Shown here: in pieces, positions 15,765 to 24,634 of the stretch
How positions within the stretch are numbered: position 1 is the first letter of the stretch
Layout: the number at the start of each line of letters is the position of its first letter
Source of the DNA: Flavobacteriales bacterium
GTDB lineage: Bacteria > Bacteroidota > Bacteroidia > Flavobacteriales_G > Salibacteraceae
Assembly: GCA_018660685.1 (NCBI GenBank)
Contig: JABJJW010000024.1
Coordinates: forward strand, 62,001 to 126,000
Direction of reading: 5' to 3'
Length of the DNA: 64,000 nt
The notes under the pieces: generated by a model
The model's input: the letters and a program-made list of their open reading frames with translations, nothing else
The model's database searches: none
What the model was told of the DNA's origin: nothing
Made by a program: the position numbers and the translations under genes

Positions 15765-17341
15765 TATTCTGGAATGCTAAACAGTCTAGAGAATCGAATT
15801 CTCCCATCAAACCATCCTAGCTCGGGGTCAAGGCTTAGCCAAATGAAGGCTGCCTTTCCAACAACATGGTTTTCAGGTACAAATCCCCAAAACCTTGAAT
15901 CAGCTGAATTGTGTCGACTATCTCCCATGAGGAAGTAATAGTCCATTTCAAAAGTGTAGTTATTGGCTAACTCATCGTCGATGTAGATTCCGTCTTCCTT
16001 GACATTTAGCTTATGACCTTCATAAACGGATATGATCCGCTCGTAGAAGGGAATGTTTGTCGCATTTAATTCAACGGAGGTTCCTTTCTTGGGAACGACA
16101 AGTGGTCCCCAATAGTCCTCTGTCCAGTTATACTGAGATGAATTCGGGAAAATGTGCAGAATGGGACTCATTTTCTTCTGAGAAACATCCAATGTTACTT
16201 CGCTCACTGATCCAAACTCTTCCATTTTCTTGGCGGCTCTCAGCGTCATTGGAACATAATAGAGGTATCCATCTTCCGTTTGCGACGCCTGAATGTCTTG
16301 ATAGTTGATGTTCAGCTTATCCTTTAGTATTTTCTTGTTCAGAAAGCTGCTCGAACGAACGCGATAACGGTATTGGAATTCAGTTGGGATATATGCGGTT
16401 TCGCCATTGATGTGAAGCTTTCCATGCTCAACATAAATCTCATCTCCTGGAACTGCCACGCATCTCTTAATGTAGTGTTCTCTTTTATCCACTGGTCGAA
16501 CGGTGTACTCAAGATTGTCCTTAATTAACTTACGGGCAAGCTTGTTATAATATTGATCGGAGCGCAATTCTCTGCCGCCCATGACCTCATTTTGCTTCAT
16601 GCGGTAGATCTCGTCTCGAACCACTTGATTATAGCTTCGCTCACTTTGGTATTGAAGCAAAACAGTATCTCCTTCAGGGTAATTGAAGACCACGATGTCA
16701 TTTCGCTCAACATCTCCAAATCCCGGTAGCCGATAGTAAGGCAGTTTAATCCATTCCAAATAACTCTGGACCTTGTTTCCAGGAACACTATGATGAAAAA
16801 ATGGAATGCTCAATGGAGTTTCTGGCATTTTAGGTCCATATGCCATTTTGCTCACAAACAGATAATCACCGATGAGAAGCGATTTTTCCATGGACCCGGT
16901 GGGAATAGTAAAGGCTTCGAGGAAGTATGTTCGGATAATGCTGGCCGCTATGACCGCAAAAACAATGGCATCTCCCCATTCACGCATGGTCGTTTTCTTG
17001 TAAACTGTCCTATCAATTGGACCAACAAACTCGACATCTTGATTGCCCCATTGCGGAAAGGCAATGAATGGCAGGAAGATGGCGTAGATCTGAGATTTCT
17101 TGTCTCGCTTTCCAAATGACGATGCGAGCACTGAGTTGAACACCATGAGCATCAGAATGTTTATTCCAGGGAATATGAGAAGGAAAACCCACCACCAAGG
17201 CTTCTGTGTTATTTTGGTAACAACGTAAAAATTGTAGCCAGGAATTAGACCTTCCCAAGATTTTCTTCCTGCTTTAGGAAAGAGTAGATAGAATCCGAGT
17301 AAATAACCTGCGGCAATGACCGCATATATGACGTAGTTCAT
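15764..17341 (-). CDS. lepB: Signal peptidase I
   Basis: Membrane-bound serine protease that removes signal peptides after Sec/Tat export. The 525-aa product is long for the family. An N-terminal two-to-three-helix module (residues 1-95) precedes the classic membrane anchor, as in other Bacteroidota LepB proteins. The catalytic Ser lies in FTIPTGSMEKSLLIGDYLF (about 145-163) and the general-base Lys in YIKRCVAVPGDEIYV (about 287-301). An extended insertion of about 130 residues separates this from the conserved YFLMGDSRHNSADSRFWGFV box (about 468-487). Overlaps wbqC-like by 1 bp downstream; separated from dapB by 121 bp. Confidence 0.93.
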   Translation of the reverse strand: MNYVIYAVIAAGYLLGFYLLFPKAGRKSWEGLIPGYNFYVVTKITQKPWWWVFLLIFPGINILMLMVFNSVLASSFGKRDKKSQIYAIFLPFIAFPQWGNQDVEFVGPIDRTVYKKTTMREWGDAIVFAVIAASIIRTYFLEAFTIPTGSMEKSLLIGDYLFVSKMAYGPKMPETPLSIPFFHHSVPGNKVQSYLEWIKLPYYRLPGFGDVERNDIVVFNYPEGDTVLLQYQSERSYNQVVRDEIYRMKQNEVMGGRELRSDQYYNKLARKLIKDNLEYTVRPVDKREHYIKRCVAVPGDEIYVEHGKLHINGETAYIPTEFQYRYRVRSSSFLNKKILKDKLNINYQDIQASQTEDGYLYYVPMTLRAAKKMEEFGSVSEVTLDVSQKKMSPILHIFPNSSQYNWTEDYWGPLVVPKKGTSVELNATNIPFYERIISVYEGHKLNVKEDGIYIDDELANNYTFEMDYYFLMGDSRHNSADSRFWGFVPENHVVGKAAFIWLSLDPELGWFDGRIRFSRLFSIPE

Positions 17342-17462
17342 AGCTCAACTAATTGCATGGCGAAGAAACGAAGTTTGGACTCGATAGCCACAGACAATTG
17401 TGGTTAAGCGGTGGTTTTTCGTGATTGCGTCTTAAGAGATGTTATGGTGCTTGCCTCGAGAA

Positions 17463-18179
17463 TTAGGCTTTTAGCAGATCTTTCATCGTGAAAAAACCAT
17501 GTTTATCTTGAAGGAACTCAGCTGCCAGAACCGCCCCAATAGCAAAACCGGCTCTTGATTTGGCTTCGTGTTTTAACTCAATCTTATCTACTTCGCTATC
17601 ATAGGTGACGCTATGTGTTCCCTTGACATCGGCCTCCCGAACTGCTTCAATGGGAAGTTCGTTTTCATTCGGGTCATCCCTTTCCAACTTCCAGCCATCC
17701 AGTCCATCGATGGTTCTAATAATTTGTTCAGCCGTTGTGATTGCGGTTCCGCTTGGCGCATCAAGCTTCTCGGTATGATGGATTTCTTTCAAGCTGATTG
17801 AATAGTCGTCATAAGGGTTCATCAATCGAGCCAATTGCTCATTGAGTTGCCAAAACAAGTTGACACCAAGACTGAAGTTGGATGCCCAGAAAAAAGAGGC
17901 TTTATACTTAGACTGGAGACGCTGGACTTCTCCCATTTTATCATACCAACCGGTCGTTCCCGTGACGATTGGAAATCCATTTTCAAAGCAATGTTGGAAG
18001 TTGGTGAGGGCTGAATTTGGATTGCTGAATTCGATGCATACATCAGCTTCGTTGAGCAGTTCCCACTCGTGATCACCGGAAGAGGAGCTGATCCGTGCAA
18101 TCACCTCATGACCTCGGTCCTGGGCGATGCGCTCTATTTTCCGCCCCATTTTGCCATATCCAATAATGCCGATTTTCAT
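17463..18179 (-). CDS. dapB: 4-hydroxy-tetrahydrodipicolinate reductase
   Basis: NAD(P)H-dependent reductase of the diaminopimelate/lysine pathway, supplying DAP for peptidoglycan. The 238-aa product opens with the Rossmann motif IGIIGYGKMGRKI, then FSNPNSALTNFQ and TGTTGW (about 74-79). ASNFSLGVNLFWQL (about 99-112) and the catalytic segment HHTEKLDAPSGTAITTA (about 132-148, His-His and Lys plus the dipicolinate-binding SGT) are intact. It lies in the conserved Flavobacteriales order parA-parB-DUF5683-dapB-lepB-WbqC. Confidence 0.95.
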   Translation of the reverse strand: MKIGIIGYGKMGRKIERIAQDRGHEVIARISSSSGDHEWELLNEADVCIEFSNPNSALTNFQHCFENGFPIVTGTTGWYDKMGEVQRLQSKYKASFFWASNFSLGVNLFWQLNEQLARLMNPYDDYSISLKEIHHTEKLDAPSGTAITTAEQIIRTIDGLDGWKLERDDPNENELPIEAVREADVKGTHSVTYDSEVDKIELKHEAKSRAGFAIGAVLAAEFLQDKHGFFTMKDLLKA

Positions 18180-18261
18180 CAGTAAATTTTAATCAAGATA
18201 CAAATCCAAAGAAACAATGGTTTCGCCGATTTATTGAATGGTTAACCTTGGGTTGAATGAT

Positions 18262-18840
18262 TTAGAATGTGAGGGTGAGTCCCGCACCTGGAATTGGTCC
18301 TGCAATCCGATGTGTTTGATACATGGGCTCTATGCGCATACTCAGGTCGTCACTCACATTAAAGTAGAACAAATGAGCGTCGACTGTTGCGTCCACAATT
18401 TGCAAAGCGTAGAAAATGGTGAAGACAATGGCCGAGTATTCCATCCACTTTCTGTACTGGTCAGCGGCGCCTCTGAGCTGATCCAACGATGCGTCACCAT
18501 AATATTCACTGATGAGACCATCTGTCGTATCGGCATCAATCACGTATGCCTCCTTGAAGTGTAGGTATCGAGACCTGTTGTCAAAAAAGAAATATCCAGC
18601 CGTTCCCAATGCACCATATACGATTGGTAGTTTCCAATACTTACGATTGTAAATCTGTCCAGATCCCGGAAGTACAGCACTCAACAGTGTGGCTCGTTTT
18701 GGGTTTCTCTGAGTTGGCGCTGGTTCCAATGTGTCAGCTTCGAGTTTATGGGGTAGAATTGTCTTGACGCTATCTTCTTGTGAAAACAGAGGCAAGGAGC
18801 AAACCGAAATGATGCAGTATATGGCAATCCTTACAAGCAT
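18262..18840 (-). CDS. DUF5683 domain-containing membrane protein
   Basis: A 192-aa exported or membrane protein with a hydrophobic N-terminus (residues 1-20, ending LPLFSQ). The DUF5683 core follows: RNPKRATLLSAVLPGSGQIYNRKYWKLPIVYGAL (about 46-79), a turn, then SRYLHFKEAYV and a second hydrophobic pair. Glycine/proline-rich short helices like PGSGQIYNRKYW recur in TM2-like proteins. No known biochemical role; always seen next to parB and dapB in this phylum, so a link to the envelope or cell cycle is possible but unproven. The C-terminus ends in beta-strand-like GAGLTLTF, consistent with outer-membrane association. Confidence 0.82.
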   Translation of the reverse strand: MLVRIAIYCIISVCSLPLFSQEDSVKTILPHKLEADTLEPAPTQRNPKRATLLSAVLPGSGQIYNRKYWKLPIVYGALGTAGYFFFDNRSRYLHFKEAYVIDADTTDGLISEYYGDASLDQLRGAADQYRKWMEYSAIVFTIFYALQIVDATVDAHLFYFNVSDDLSMRIEPMYQTHRIAGPIPGAGLTLTF

Positions 18841-18879
18841 ATCAATGCAAAGTAAAGGGAATGCTCATCCGTGAAGACG

Positions 18880-19788
18880 TTAATAAGTGTAATTCTGATT
18901 TGGACCTTGTAAAAGCAGAAGCAAACGGTTCAAGTCGTGCTCATTGGTAAAATCAATTGTGATTTTACCATTTCCTTTCGGCAGAAATTTAAGATCGACT
19001 CGTGCATTCAAGCCTTGGCTGATAGCAAACTTGGCATCTTTATAATACTCCTTTTTCTGGTTGAGTTCACCTGGTTCTACCATGGATCGCTTCGCTTTTC
19101 TCGCTAGATTCTCAACATCTCTAACGGAGAGCACTTCGTCGATGATTCTTTCGAAAATTTCAAGCTGTTGCTTTTGATCATCAACACTGATCAAAGCTCG
19201 CGCATGACCCATTGTGATAATGCCTTTCGACAATGCCATTTGAATCTCTGCTGGAAGTTTGAGAAGACGTAAGAAGTTTGTGATGTTCGATCGGCTCTTG
19301 CTTACCTTCTCGCTCAATCCTTCATGCGTTAAGTCACATTCATCAATCAAACGCTTGTAGCTAATCGCAACTTCGATCGGATTAAGATCTTCACGCTGAA
19401 TATTTTCAACCAATGCCATCTCGAGCATGGTTTGGTCATTGGCTACCCTGACGTATGCAGGTATTGTATTTAGCCCGGCCAACTGAGAAGCTCTGAATCT
19501 TCTTTCGCCACTGATAAGTTGATACTTATCGTTACCCATTTTCCGAAGGGTGACCGGTTGAATTATACCATGCTGTCTAATGCTTTCCGCAAGCTCGTCA
19601 AGCGCATTGTTTTCAAATCGGGTTCTTGGTTGGAACGGGTTGGCCTCTATTTGGGAAATTAATACCTCAGCTACACTTCCTGCAGTAGGAGAGTGGCTTG
19701 CGCCGTGAGCAGTTGTAATATCGGTTTCTACATTTTCAAGAAGGGCACTCAAGCCTCTTCCCAAAGCGCTTTTCTTAGGATTCGCCAT
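18880..19788 (-). CDS. parB: Chromosome-partitioning protein ParB
   Basis: CTPase/DNA-binding protein that loads at parS and spreads to form the segregation complex. From ATG 19788 the product is 302 aa and begins MANPKKSALGRGLSALL, the usual ParB opening. ISQIEANPFQPRTRFE (about 44-59), SIRQHGIIQPVTLR and LISGERRFRASQLAGL (the GERR CTP-binding box, about 90-105) are present. The helix-turn-helix region is around LSEKVSKSRSNITNFLRLLKLP (about 153-174). An ATG nine bases upstream (19797) is also open; either start overlaps parA. No near-perfect parS site is visible in the window. Confidence 0.95.
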   Translation of the reverse strand: MANPKKSALGRGLSALLENVETDITTAHGASHSPTAGSVAEVLISQIEANPFQPRTRFENNALDELAESIRQHGIIQPVTLRKMGNDKYQLISGERRFRASQLAGLNTIPAYVRVANDQTMLEMALVENIQREDLNPIEVAISYKRLIDECDLTHEGLSEKVSKSRSNITNFLRLLKLPAEIQMALSKGIITMGHARALISVDDQKQQLEIFERIIDEVLSVRDVENLARKAKRSMVEPGELNQKKEYYKDAKFAISQGLNARVDLKFLPKGNGKITIDFTNEHDLNRLLLLLQGPNQNYTY

Positions 19789-20593
19789 CGAACACATCTA
19801 CAATTTTGTCCTTCTCGCTAATTCTAGTCATGTCATTCTTCTGGAGAATTTCTCTAGCGAGATTTAAATAGTTAACGGATCCAGTGCTTGCAGCATCGTG
19901 CATGATGATTGTTTCACCATGTGAAGGTGCTTCACCCAAGCGAGTGTTTCTATGCACAATGGTATCGAATACAAGTTGCTGGAAATGCATCTTGACTTCT
20001 TCCACAACTTGATTAGCCAGGCGAAGTCGTTGATCATACATGGTGAGTAACATGCCTTCAATGCTCAGTTCCTGATTTAGACGAGATTGAATAATTTTTA
20101 CAGTGTTCAGTAATTTCCCAAGTCCTTCCAACGCGAAATACTCACATTGAACAGGGATAATGACGCTGTCGGCTGCCGTCAATGAATTGACCGTAATCAA
20201 GCCTAACGAAGGAGAACAGTCGATGATGATGAAGTCGTAATCATCCTTGATTTTGTTCAGCGCCATTCGCATCATTCGCTCGCGATTTGGCAGATTGATC
20301 ATTTCGATCTCTGCTCCAACCAAGTCTATATGGGCGGGAAGAATATCGAGGTTTGGACTGTCCGTGTGAAGGATGATGTCCTTTGGCTCAACTTGATTAA
20401 TAATGCACTCATAGATACTTGTTCTCACATTCCTAGGATCAAATCCAACTCCAGATGTTGCATTTGCCTGTGGATCGGCATCAACGATGAGGGTTTTTCG
20501 TTCAAGCACTCCTAAGCTTGCCGCCAGGTTTATGCTTGTGGTGGTTTTTCCTACGCCACCTTTTTGATTGGCTATTGCAATAATTTTTCCCAT
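19775..20593 (-). CDS. parA: Chromosome-partitioning ATPase ParA/Soj
   Basis: Walker-type ATPase that moves ParB-parS complexes over the nucleoid. The 272-aa product opens MGKIIAIANQKGGVGKTTTS with the deviant Walker A box (KGGVGKT). TLIVDADPQANATSGVG (about 34-50, A' box) and YDFIIIDCSPSLGLITVNSL (about 118-137, Walker B) follow, then PVQCEYFALEGLGKLL. The short chromosomal form without an N-terminal DNA-binding domain fits a Soj-type protein. It is the first gene of the minus-strand unit that continues through parB. Confidence 0.96.
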   Translation of the reverse strand: MGKIIAIANQKGGVGKTTTSINLAASLGVLERKTLIVDADPQANATSGVGFDPRNVRTSIYECIINQVEPKDIILHTDSPNLDILPAHIDLVGAEIEMINLPNRERMMRMALNKIKDDYDFIIIDCSPSLGLITVNSLTAADSVIIPVQCEYFALEGLGKLLNTVKIIQSRLNQELSIEGMLLTMYDQRLRLANQVVEEVKMHFQQLVFDTIVHRNTRLGEAPSHGETIIMHDAASTGSVNYLNLAREILQKNDMTRISEKDKIVDVFDGES

Positions 20594-20663
20594 ATCTCTC
20601 TGCTCTGTGATTACCGTTAGCGGTTTATGGCCCTACTCTGGATCGGATCGCCGCCTTCAACGA

Positions 20664-20684
20664 GGAACCTTTAGGGTTCTTTTG
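20664..20684 (+). terminator. Rho-independent-like hairpin in the parA/FMN-reductase intergenic region
   Basis: GGAACC, loop TTTAG, GGTTCT followed by TTTT on the plus strand; five Watson-Crick pairs plus a wobble. No annotated plus-strand gene ends here: parA starts at 20593 on the minus strand and the FMN reductase starts at about 20792. The U-tract orientation means it would terminate plus-strand RNA. The rest of the 198-bp gap holds nothing else I can name. Confidence 0.35.
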
Positions 20685-20791
20685 CGTTTCAAAAGGCTGG
20701 GCTTTCTTTGTTGTGATCAAAAGTCTGCTAAATCTATTCAGAAAGGGCGGTGGTATTCCTGAATTTATCGTCCGTTTTTGAACAAAAATCT

Positions 20792-21328
20792 GTGAACGAA
20801 CAAGTGATAACAGTTATAAGTGGCACAAATCGGTCGGGAAACCTAAGCATACTAGTATCTAGAGCTGTCGTTGAGTTATTAACAGCACAGGGCATAGAGA
20901 CCAAATTGCTAGATCTGCAAACACTGCCTGAAGACTTTGCTTTTAAGAATGAAGTCTATAGCAACTCTTCTGCAAAATTGAAACGTATAATTCCGAGCTA
21001 CATCGGCAAAGCAGACCGGTTTGTATTTGTTATTCCTGAGTACAATGGAAGTTTTCCCGGTGTATGTAAGGCGTTTATTGATGCCGTAAAACCAGATCGA
21101 TTTAGATCAAAAAAGGCGTGCATAGTTGGCATATCATCAGGACGAGCCGGAAATTTGAGAGGAGCAGATCACCTAACAGGAATCCTAAACTACCTCAACG
21201 TCGCAGTATTTCCAAAACATGTGAATATTACCCATGTGGATGGTCAGGTAGATGAAAGTGGGAGGATTAACTCGGCGTCAACGCAGGAGTTATTAGAACG
21301 CAGCCTAAAGTCCTTTGTGGACTTTTAA
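20792..21328 (+). CDS. NADPH-dependent FMN reductase family protein
   Basis: Flavodoxin-fold oxidoreductase of about 178 aa. The phosphate-binding loop of FMN is SGTNRSGNLSILVSRAVVEL near the N-terminus, and FVIPEYNGSFPGVCKAFIDAV (about 80-100) is the family signature YNgs.pg.lKnaiD. SSGRAGNLRGADHLTGIL follows. The frame is open from GTG 20750; I choose GTG 20792 because the fold begins at once after it (NEQVITVISGTN), but GTG 20804 is also possible. Its stop abuts the stop of the convergent LolA gene with no space. Physiological substrate (flavin, quinone or azo compounds) unknown. Confidence 0.82.
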   Translation: MNEQVITVISGTNRSGNLSILVSRAVVELLTAQGIETKLLDLQTLPEDFAFKNEVYSNSSAKLKRIIPSYIGKADRFVFVIPEYNGSFPGVCKAFIDAVKPDRFRSKKACIVGISSGRAGNLRGADHLTGILNYLNVAVFPKHVNITHVDGQVDESGRINSASTQELLERSLKSFVDF

Positions 21329-22012
21329 TTATTCCCGATAATCAATGACATCATCGGCATCATCTTCATTGAATATGAAATCTGCGTCGGTCACCGGTAT
21401 ATCTGCTTTAAAATTTTTCAGCTTATACGTAAATTGATTTCCGTCCTTATTGAGGACAACCATTGAAATCAACTCAAGCTTGGCATAGTCAACATTGACA
21501 ATGATGGTGTGGTAGGGCTTTTTCGCCGGATTCATCGGAAAGAGCTTGATTACCTCGGCACTTCGACCATCGACTGTCGCCTGGCCAGCATATTGGTACT
21601 TGAATCCTTTCTTGTACATATGGAATGCATTGGCTGGATTCATTAAGTTCCCCTCTTCATCATCTTCTTCTGGAACGTCGGAAATTTGTAGTTCTTTAGG
21701 TCCTGAAATGAAGGTCCAAACCGTTTCACCGTCAGACATGATTTGCTGACCTGGAATATTAAGTTTGTACTTCTTCCGTCCTTTCATCATCACACTTCCG
21801 CTCTGGCTTTCGTTCATCCCTTCACTCTTGTTTACCAAGGTGTAGGAGAAGTTAGCACTAAAGGACTTATACTCCTTGGCCTTGTTGCTCAGGGCATCTA
21901 AGATCTCCTGTGCTTTCGGATCCTGCGGTACGAGCTCATCCTCGGTGGTTTGAGCTCTAGTTGAAAAACTAAACACGAGTAAAATCAGTGCTGATGTCGT
22001 TGCTATTCTCAT
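21329..22012 (-). CDS. lolA: LolA-like outer membrane lipoprotein carrier protein
   Basis: Periplasmic lipoprotein-chaperone homologue, 227 aa with a signal peptide (residues 1-20, ending STRAQ). The LolA beta-barrel pattern is seen in YKSFSANFSYTLVN (about 48-61), GSVMMKGRKKYKLNIPGQQIMSDGETVWTF (about 72-101) and DADFIFNEDDADD at the end. The start ATG overlaps the ftsK stop by 4 bp, so the two genes are translationally coupled; ftsK-lolA is a common pair in this phylum. The acidic linker PEEDDEEGN (about 114-122) is unusual. The function follows from the family. Confidence 0.85.
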   Translation of the reverse strand: MRIATTSALILLVFSFSTRAQTTEDELVPQDPKAQEILDALSNKAKEYKSFSANFSYTLVNKSEGMNESQSGSVMMKGRKKYKLNIPGQQIMSDGETVWTFISGPKELQISDVPEEDDEEGNLMNPANAFHMYKKGFKYQYAGQATVDGRSAEVIKLFPMNPAKKPYHTIIVNVDYAKLELISMVVLNKDGNQFTYKLKNFKADIPVTDADFIFNEDDADDVIDYRE

Positions 22013-24537
22013 ATAGATTCTTGTTTGCCGTCGAGAGAACTCAAATGCTGTTCCAAACTTACTTCATCCGGTATTAATACTTGGCGGGCTTTGCTCCCTT
22101 CAAACTGCCCAATGATACCTGCGGCCTCAAGTTGGTCCACAATTCTGCCAGCTCTATTATAGCCAAGTTTAAGCTTCCGCTGTAATAAAGAGGCGCTGCC
22201 TTGTTGGTGCAGCACCACAACTCTTGCGGCATCTTCAAACAAGACATCTCGATCCATGTCCTCTAAACTTCCAGGACTACCATCACCACCTTCTGGGACG
22301 TACTCTGGTAAAATATGGGCATCTGAATAACCCTGTTGGGATCCGATGAACTCCGTAATTTTTTCAACTTCTGGAGTATCGACAAAGGCGCATTGTAATC
22401 TGACTAGTTCGTTCCCATTGCTAAAGAGCATGTCACCTCGTCCAATCAGCTGCTCCGCTCCTCCTGAATCCAAAATGGTTCTGGAATCAATTTTTGACGT
22501 CACTCTAAACGCGATTCTACTTGGGAAGTTTGCTTTGATCGTTCCAGTGATGATGTTGACTGATGGTCTTTGTGTAGCAATTATCAAATGAATTCCAATT
22601 GCTCTAGCTAGCTGAGCTAGTCTCGCGATTGGCGTTTCAACTTCCTTGCCAGCAGTCATAATTAAGTCGGCAAATTCGTCAACAACTAAAACAATGTATG
22701 GCATGTATCGATGCCCATCATTTGGATTTAGTTTTCGCTTGATAAATTTTGCGTTGTACTCTTTTATGTTTCGACACATTGCATTTTTCAACAACTCATA
22801 TCGCTGGTCCATTTCAATGCACAGTGAGTTGAGCGTGTTGACCACTTTGCTCGTATCCGTAATAATTGCTTCCTCCTCATCTGGTAGTTTGGCCAGGAAA
22901 TGCCTTTCAATTTTATTGAACAATGTCAGCTCTACCTTTTTTGGATCAACAAGGACGAACTTGACCTGAGCTGGGTGCTTCTTATACAGAAGCGATGCTA
23001 AAATTGCATTCAGCCCAACAGATTTTCCCTGCCCCGTAGCCCCGGCCATAAGCAGGTGAGGCATTTTGGCAAGATCAGTTACGAATGTCTCATTGGAAAT
23101 CGTCTTACCAATTGCTATTGGTAAATCCATTTTAGAATGCTGGAATTTATCAGCAGCAATGACCGTGAGCATGGAAACGACGTCAGGATTCTCGTTTGGA
23201 ACTTCAATTCCTACGGTTCCTTTACCCGGAATAGGAGCAATGATTCTAATGCCAAGTGCTGCCAAGCTCAATGCGATATCATCTTCCAGGTTTTTAATTT
23301 TTGATATCCGAACTCCGGCTTCGGGAATGATTTCATAAAGCGTTACCGTAGGACCAATCGTTGCCTTGATCTTCGATATCCCAATATTGTAGTTCTTCAG
23401 CGTTTCAACGATTCGTGTCTTATTTCGCTCAAGCTCCTCTCTTTCGACTTGAATATTTCCGTCCCCATGATTTTCAAGGAGGTCTATCGGAGGATATTGG
23501 TACTTACTTAGGTCAAGTAAAGGGTCGTAATCAACCATTTCGCCTTCCGGTGCCTTTTCTTCTTCAGTCAGTTCTTCATCGCCACCCGCTTCTTCAATAG
23601 CGAAGTCTATTCCATCCTCTGTTTCTAAGCTCGGTTCTTGATCTTCCGGTTCAAGGTTTTTGCCAGCCACCTCCAACTCTTCGGTCTCCATGGGTTCTTC
23701 GGGAGTTCCTTCCGGCGTGTCTGCTACTGTTTCCTCAGGGATTTCTACGGAATCAGGTGCAGAAGTTTCATCCGAAAGGTCGACTTGCTCAGCCGGTTCA
23801 TCAGTGACAAGGTCAAAACCTTCTTCATCAACTGCTTGGATCTCATTGTCAACGTCGATTGCTTTGTCAGACTTGAAATTGAAAAGTTGAATTAAATCTT
23901 GAATTGAAACACTGAAGGCAATGATTATGTAAACGAACAGACCAAAAGCAATTATTCCGAAAGTTCCAATCGTACCAAATAGATTGTGCATCCATTGATT
24001 GCTGTGATATCCAAAGGACCCACCCATAAAGAGCAAGTTTTCCGTGAATAAAGCTCCAAGCAGAATGCTTGACCAAAAGAGAAAGAATGTTGAGTGCGCG
24101 GTTGTTTTCCAGAAGGGGAGTAATTCGGTCTTGAAGAGAATTCTAAAACCTATGAGAAAGGTTATGAGGACAAATACAAACGATGCAACTCCAAACCCAT
24201 TGTTGATTAATTGATGACTCAACAAAGCACCGAAGGTGCCAAGCCAATTTTCAATTTGAACGCTGGGATCTAACCATATGTTTAACCAAGAGCGATTAAA
24301 GAGTTCATCTTGATCTGTCTTCCAAGTAAACAAATATGAAGTGAGAGACAGTAGCAGGATCGCACTACCAAGGAGGAAGAAAAGTCCAGAGATGTTTCTC
24401 GTTCGATCATCTGAGAAAAATACAGAAATCCGATCTCTAGTCCGTTGAACAAAGCCGGCTTTACCCGTTGACTTTTTCTTGGACTTCGCCTTTTTCGTTC
24501 CTGAAATTTTGCTCTTGTAATGATTTGAATAACTCAA
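22009..24537 (-). CDS. ftsK: DNA translocase FtsK/SpoIIIE
   Basis: Septal DNA pump that moves chromosome dimers/termini through the closing septum. The 842-aa product has a basic N-terminus, four membrane helices (about residues 48-68, 115-140, 145-170 and 190-215), an acidic Glu/Asp/Pro-rich linker (about 235-345), and the motor. The motor has Walker A AGATGQGKSVGLNAI (about 499-513), Walker B YIVLVVDEFADLIM (about 623-636) and the arginine-rich ATQRPSVNIITGTIKAN segment. The C-terminal winged-helix gamma domain (SASLLQRKLKLGYNRAGRIV, about 775-795) reads polarity sequences. Upstream a TAnnTTTG box lies at 24558-24565. Confidence 0.96.
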   Translation of the reverse strand: MSYSNHYKSKISGTKKAKSKKKSTGKAGFVQRTRDRISVFFSDDRTRNISGLFFLLGSAILLLSLTSYLFTWKTDQDELFNRSWLNIWLDPSVQIENWLGTFGALLSHQLINNGFGVASFVFVLITFLIGFRILFKTELLPFWKTTAHSTFFLFWSSILLGALFTENLLFMGGSFGYHSNQWMHNLFGTIGTFGIIAFGLFVYIIIAFSVSIQDLIQLFNFKSDKAIDVDNEIQAVDEEGFDLVTDEPAEQVDLSDETSAPDSVEIPEETVADTPEGTPEEPMETEELEVAGKNLEPEDQEPSLETEDGIDFAIEEAGGDEELTEEEKAPEGEMVDYDPLLDLSKYQYPPIDLLENHGDGNIQVEREELERNKTRIVETLKNYNIGISKIKATIGPTVTLYEIIPEAGVRISKIKNLEDDIALSLAALGIRIIAPIPGKGTVGIEVPNENPDVVSMLTVIAADKFQHSKMDLPIAIGKTISNETFVTDLAKMPHLLMAGATGQGKSVGLNAILASLLYKKHPAQVKFVLVDPKKVELTLFNKIERHFLAKLPDEEEAIITDTSKVVNTLNSLCIEMDQRYELLKNAMCRNIKEYNAKFIKRKLNPNDGHRYMPYIVLVVDEFADLIMTAGKEVETPIARLAQLARAIGIHLIIATQRPSVNIITGTIKANFPSRIAFRVTSKIDSRTILDSGGAEQLIGRGDMLFSNGNELVRLQCAFVDTPEVEKITEFIGSQQGYSDAHILPEYVPEGGDGSPGSLEDMDRDVLFEDAARVVVLHQQGSASLLQRKLKLGYNRAGRIVDQLEAAGIIGQFEGSKARQVLIPDEVSLEQHLSSLDGKQESI

Positions 24538-24557
24538 ACGCCTTGACTATTAACGGT

Positions 24558-24565
24558 CAAAGTTA
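24558..24565 (-). promoter_or_regulatory. Candidate -7 box of ftsK
   Basis: Minus strand reads TAACTTTG, 20 nt before the ftsK ATG; full match to TAnnTTTG. No clear -33 TTG 17-20 nt further upstream. Confidence 0.4.
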
Positions 24566-24634
24566 TCCTTGATTGTGTGCAGAAATGGGCCTGAAAGCCA
24601 GAGTTATCAAATGATTTTTAAACAGTGGAGATTC

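Noticed and set aside
17388-17403. CCACA/TGTGG hairpin between lepB and dapB
   Set aside because: Only five base pairs, with no T-tract on either strand; not convincing as a terminator. The 121-bp gap holds nothing else that I can support.
23415-23895. Several plus-strand open frames inside ftsK
   Set aside because: They lie opposite the low-complexity acidic linker, where Glu/Asp codons suppress stops on the other strand; no domain or promoter supports them.
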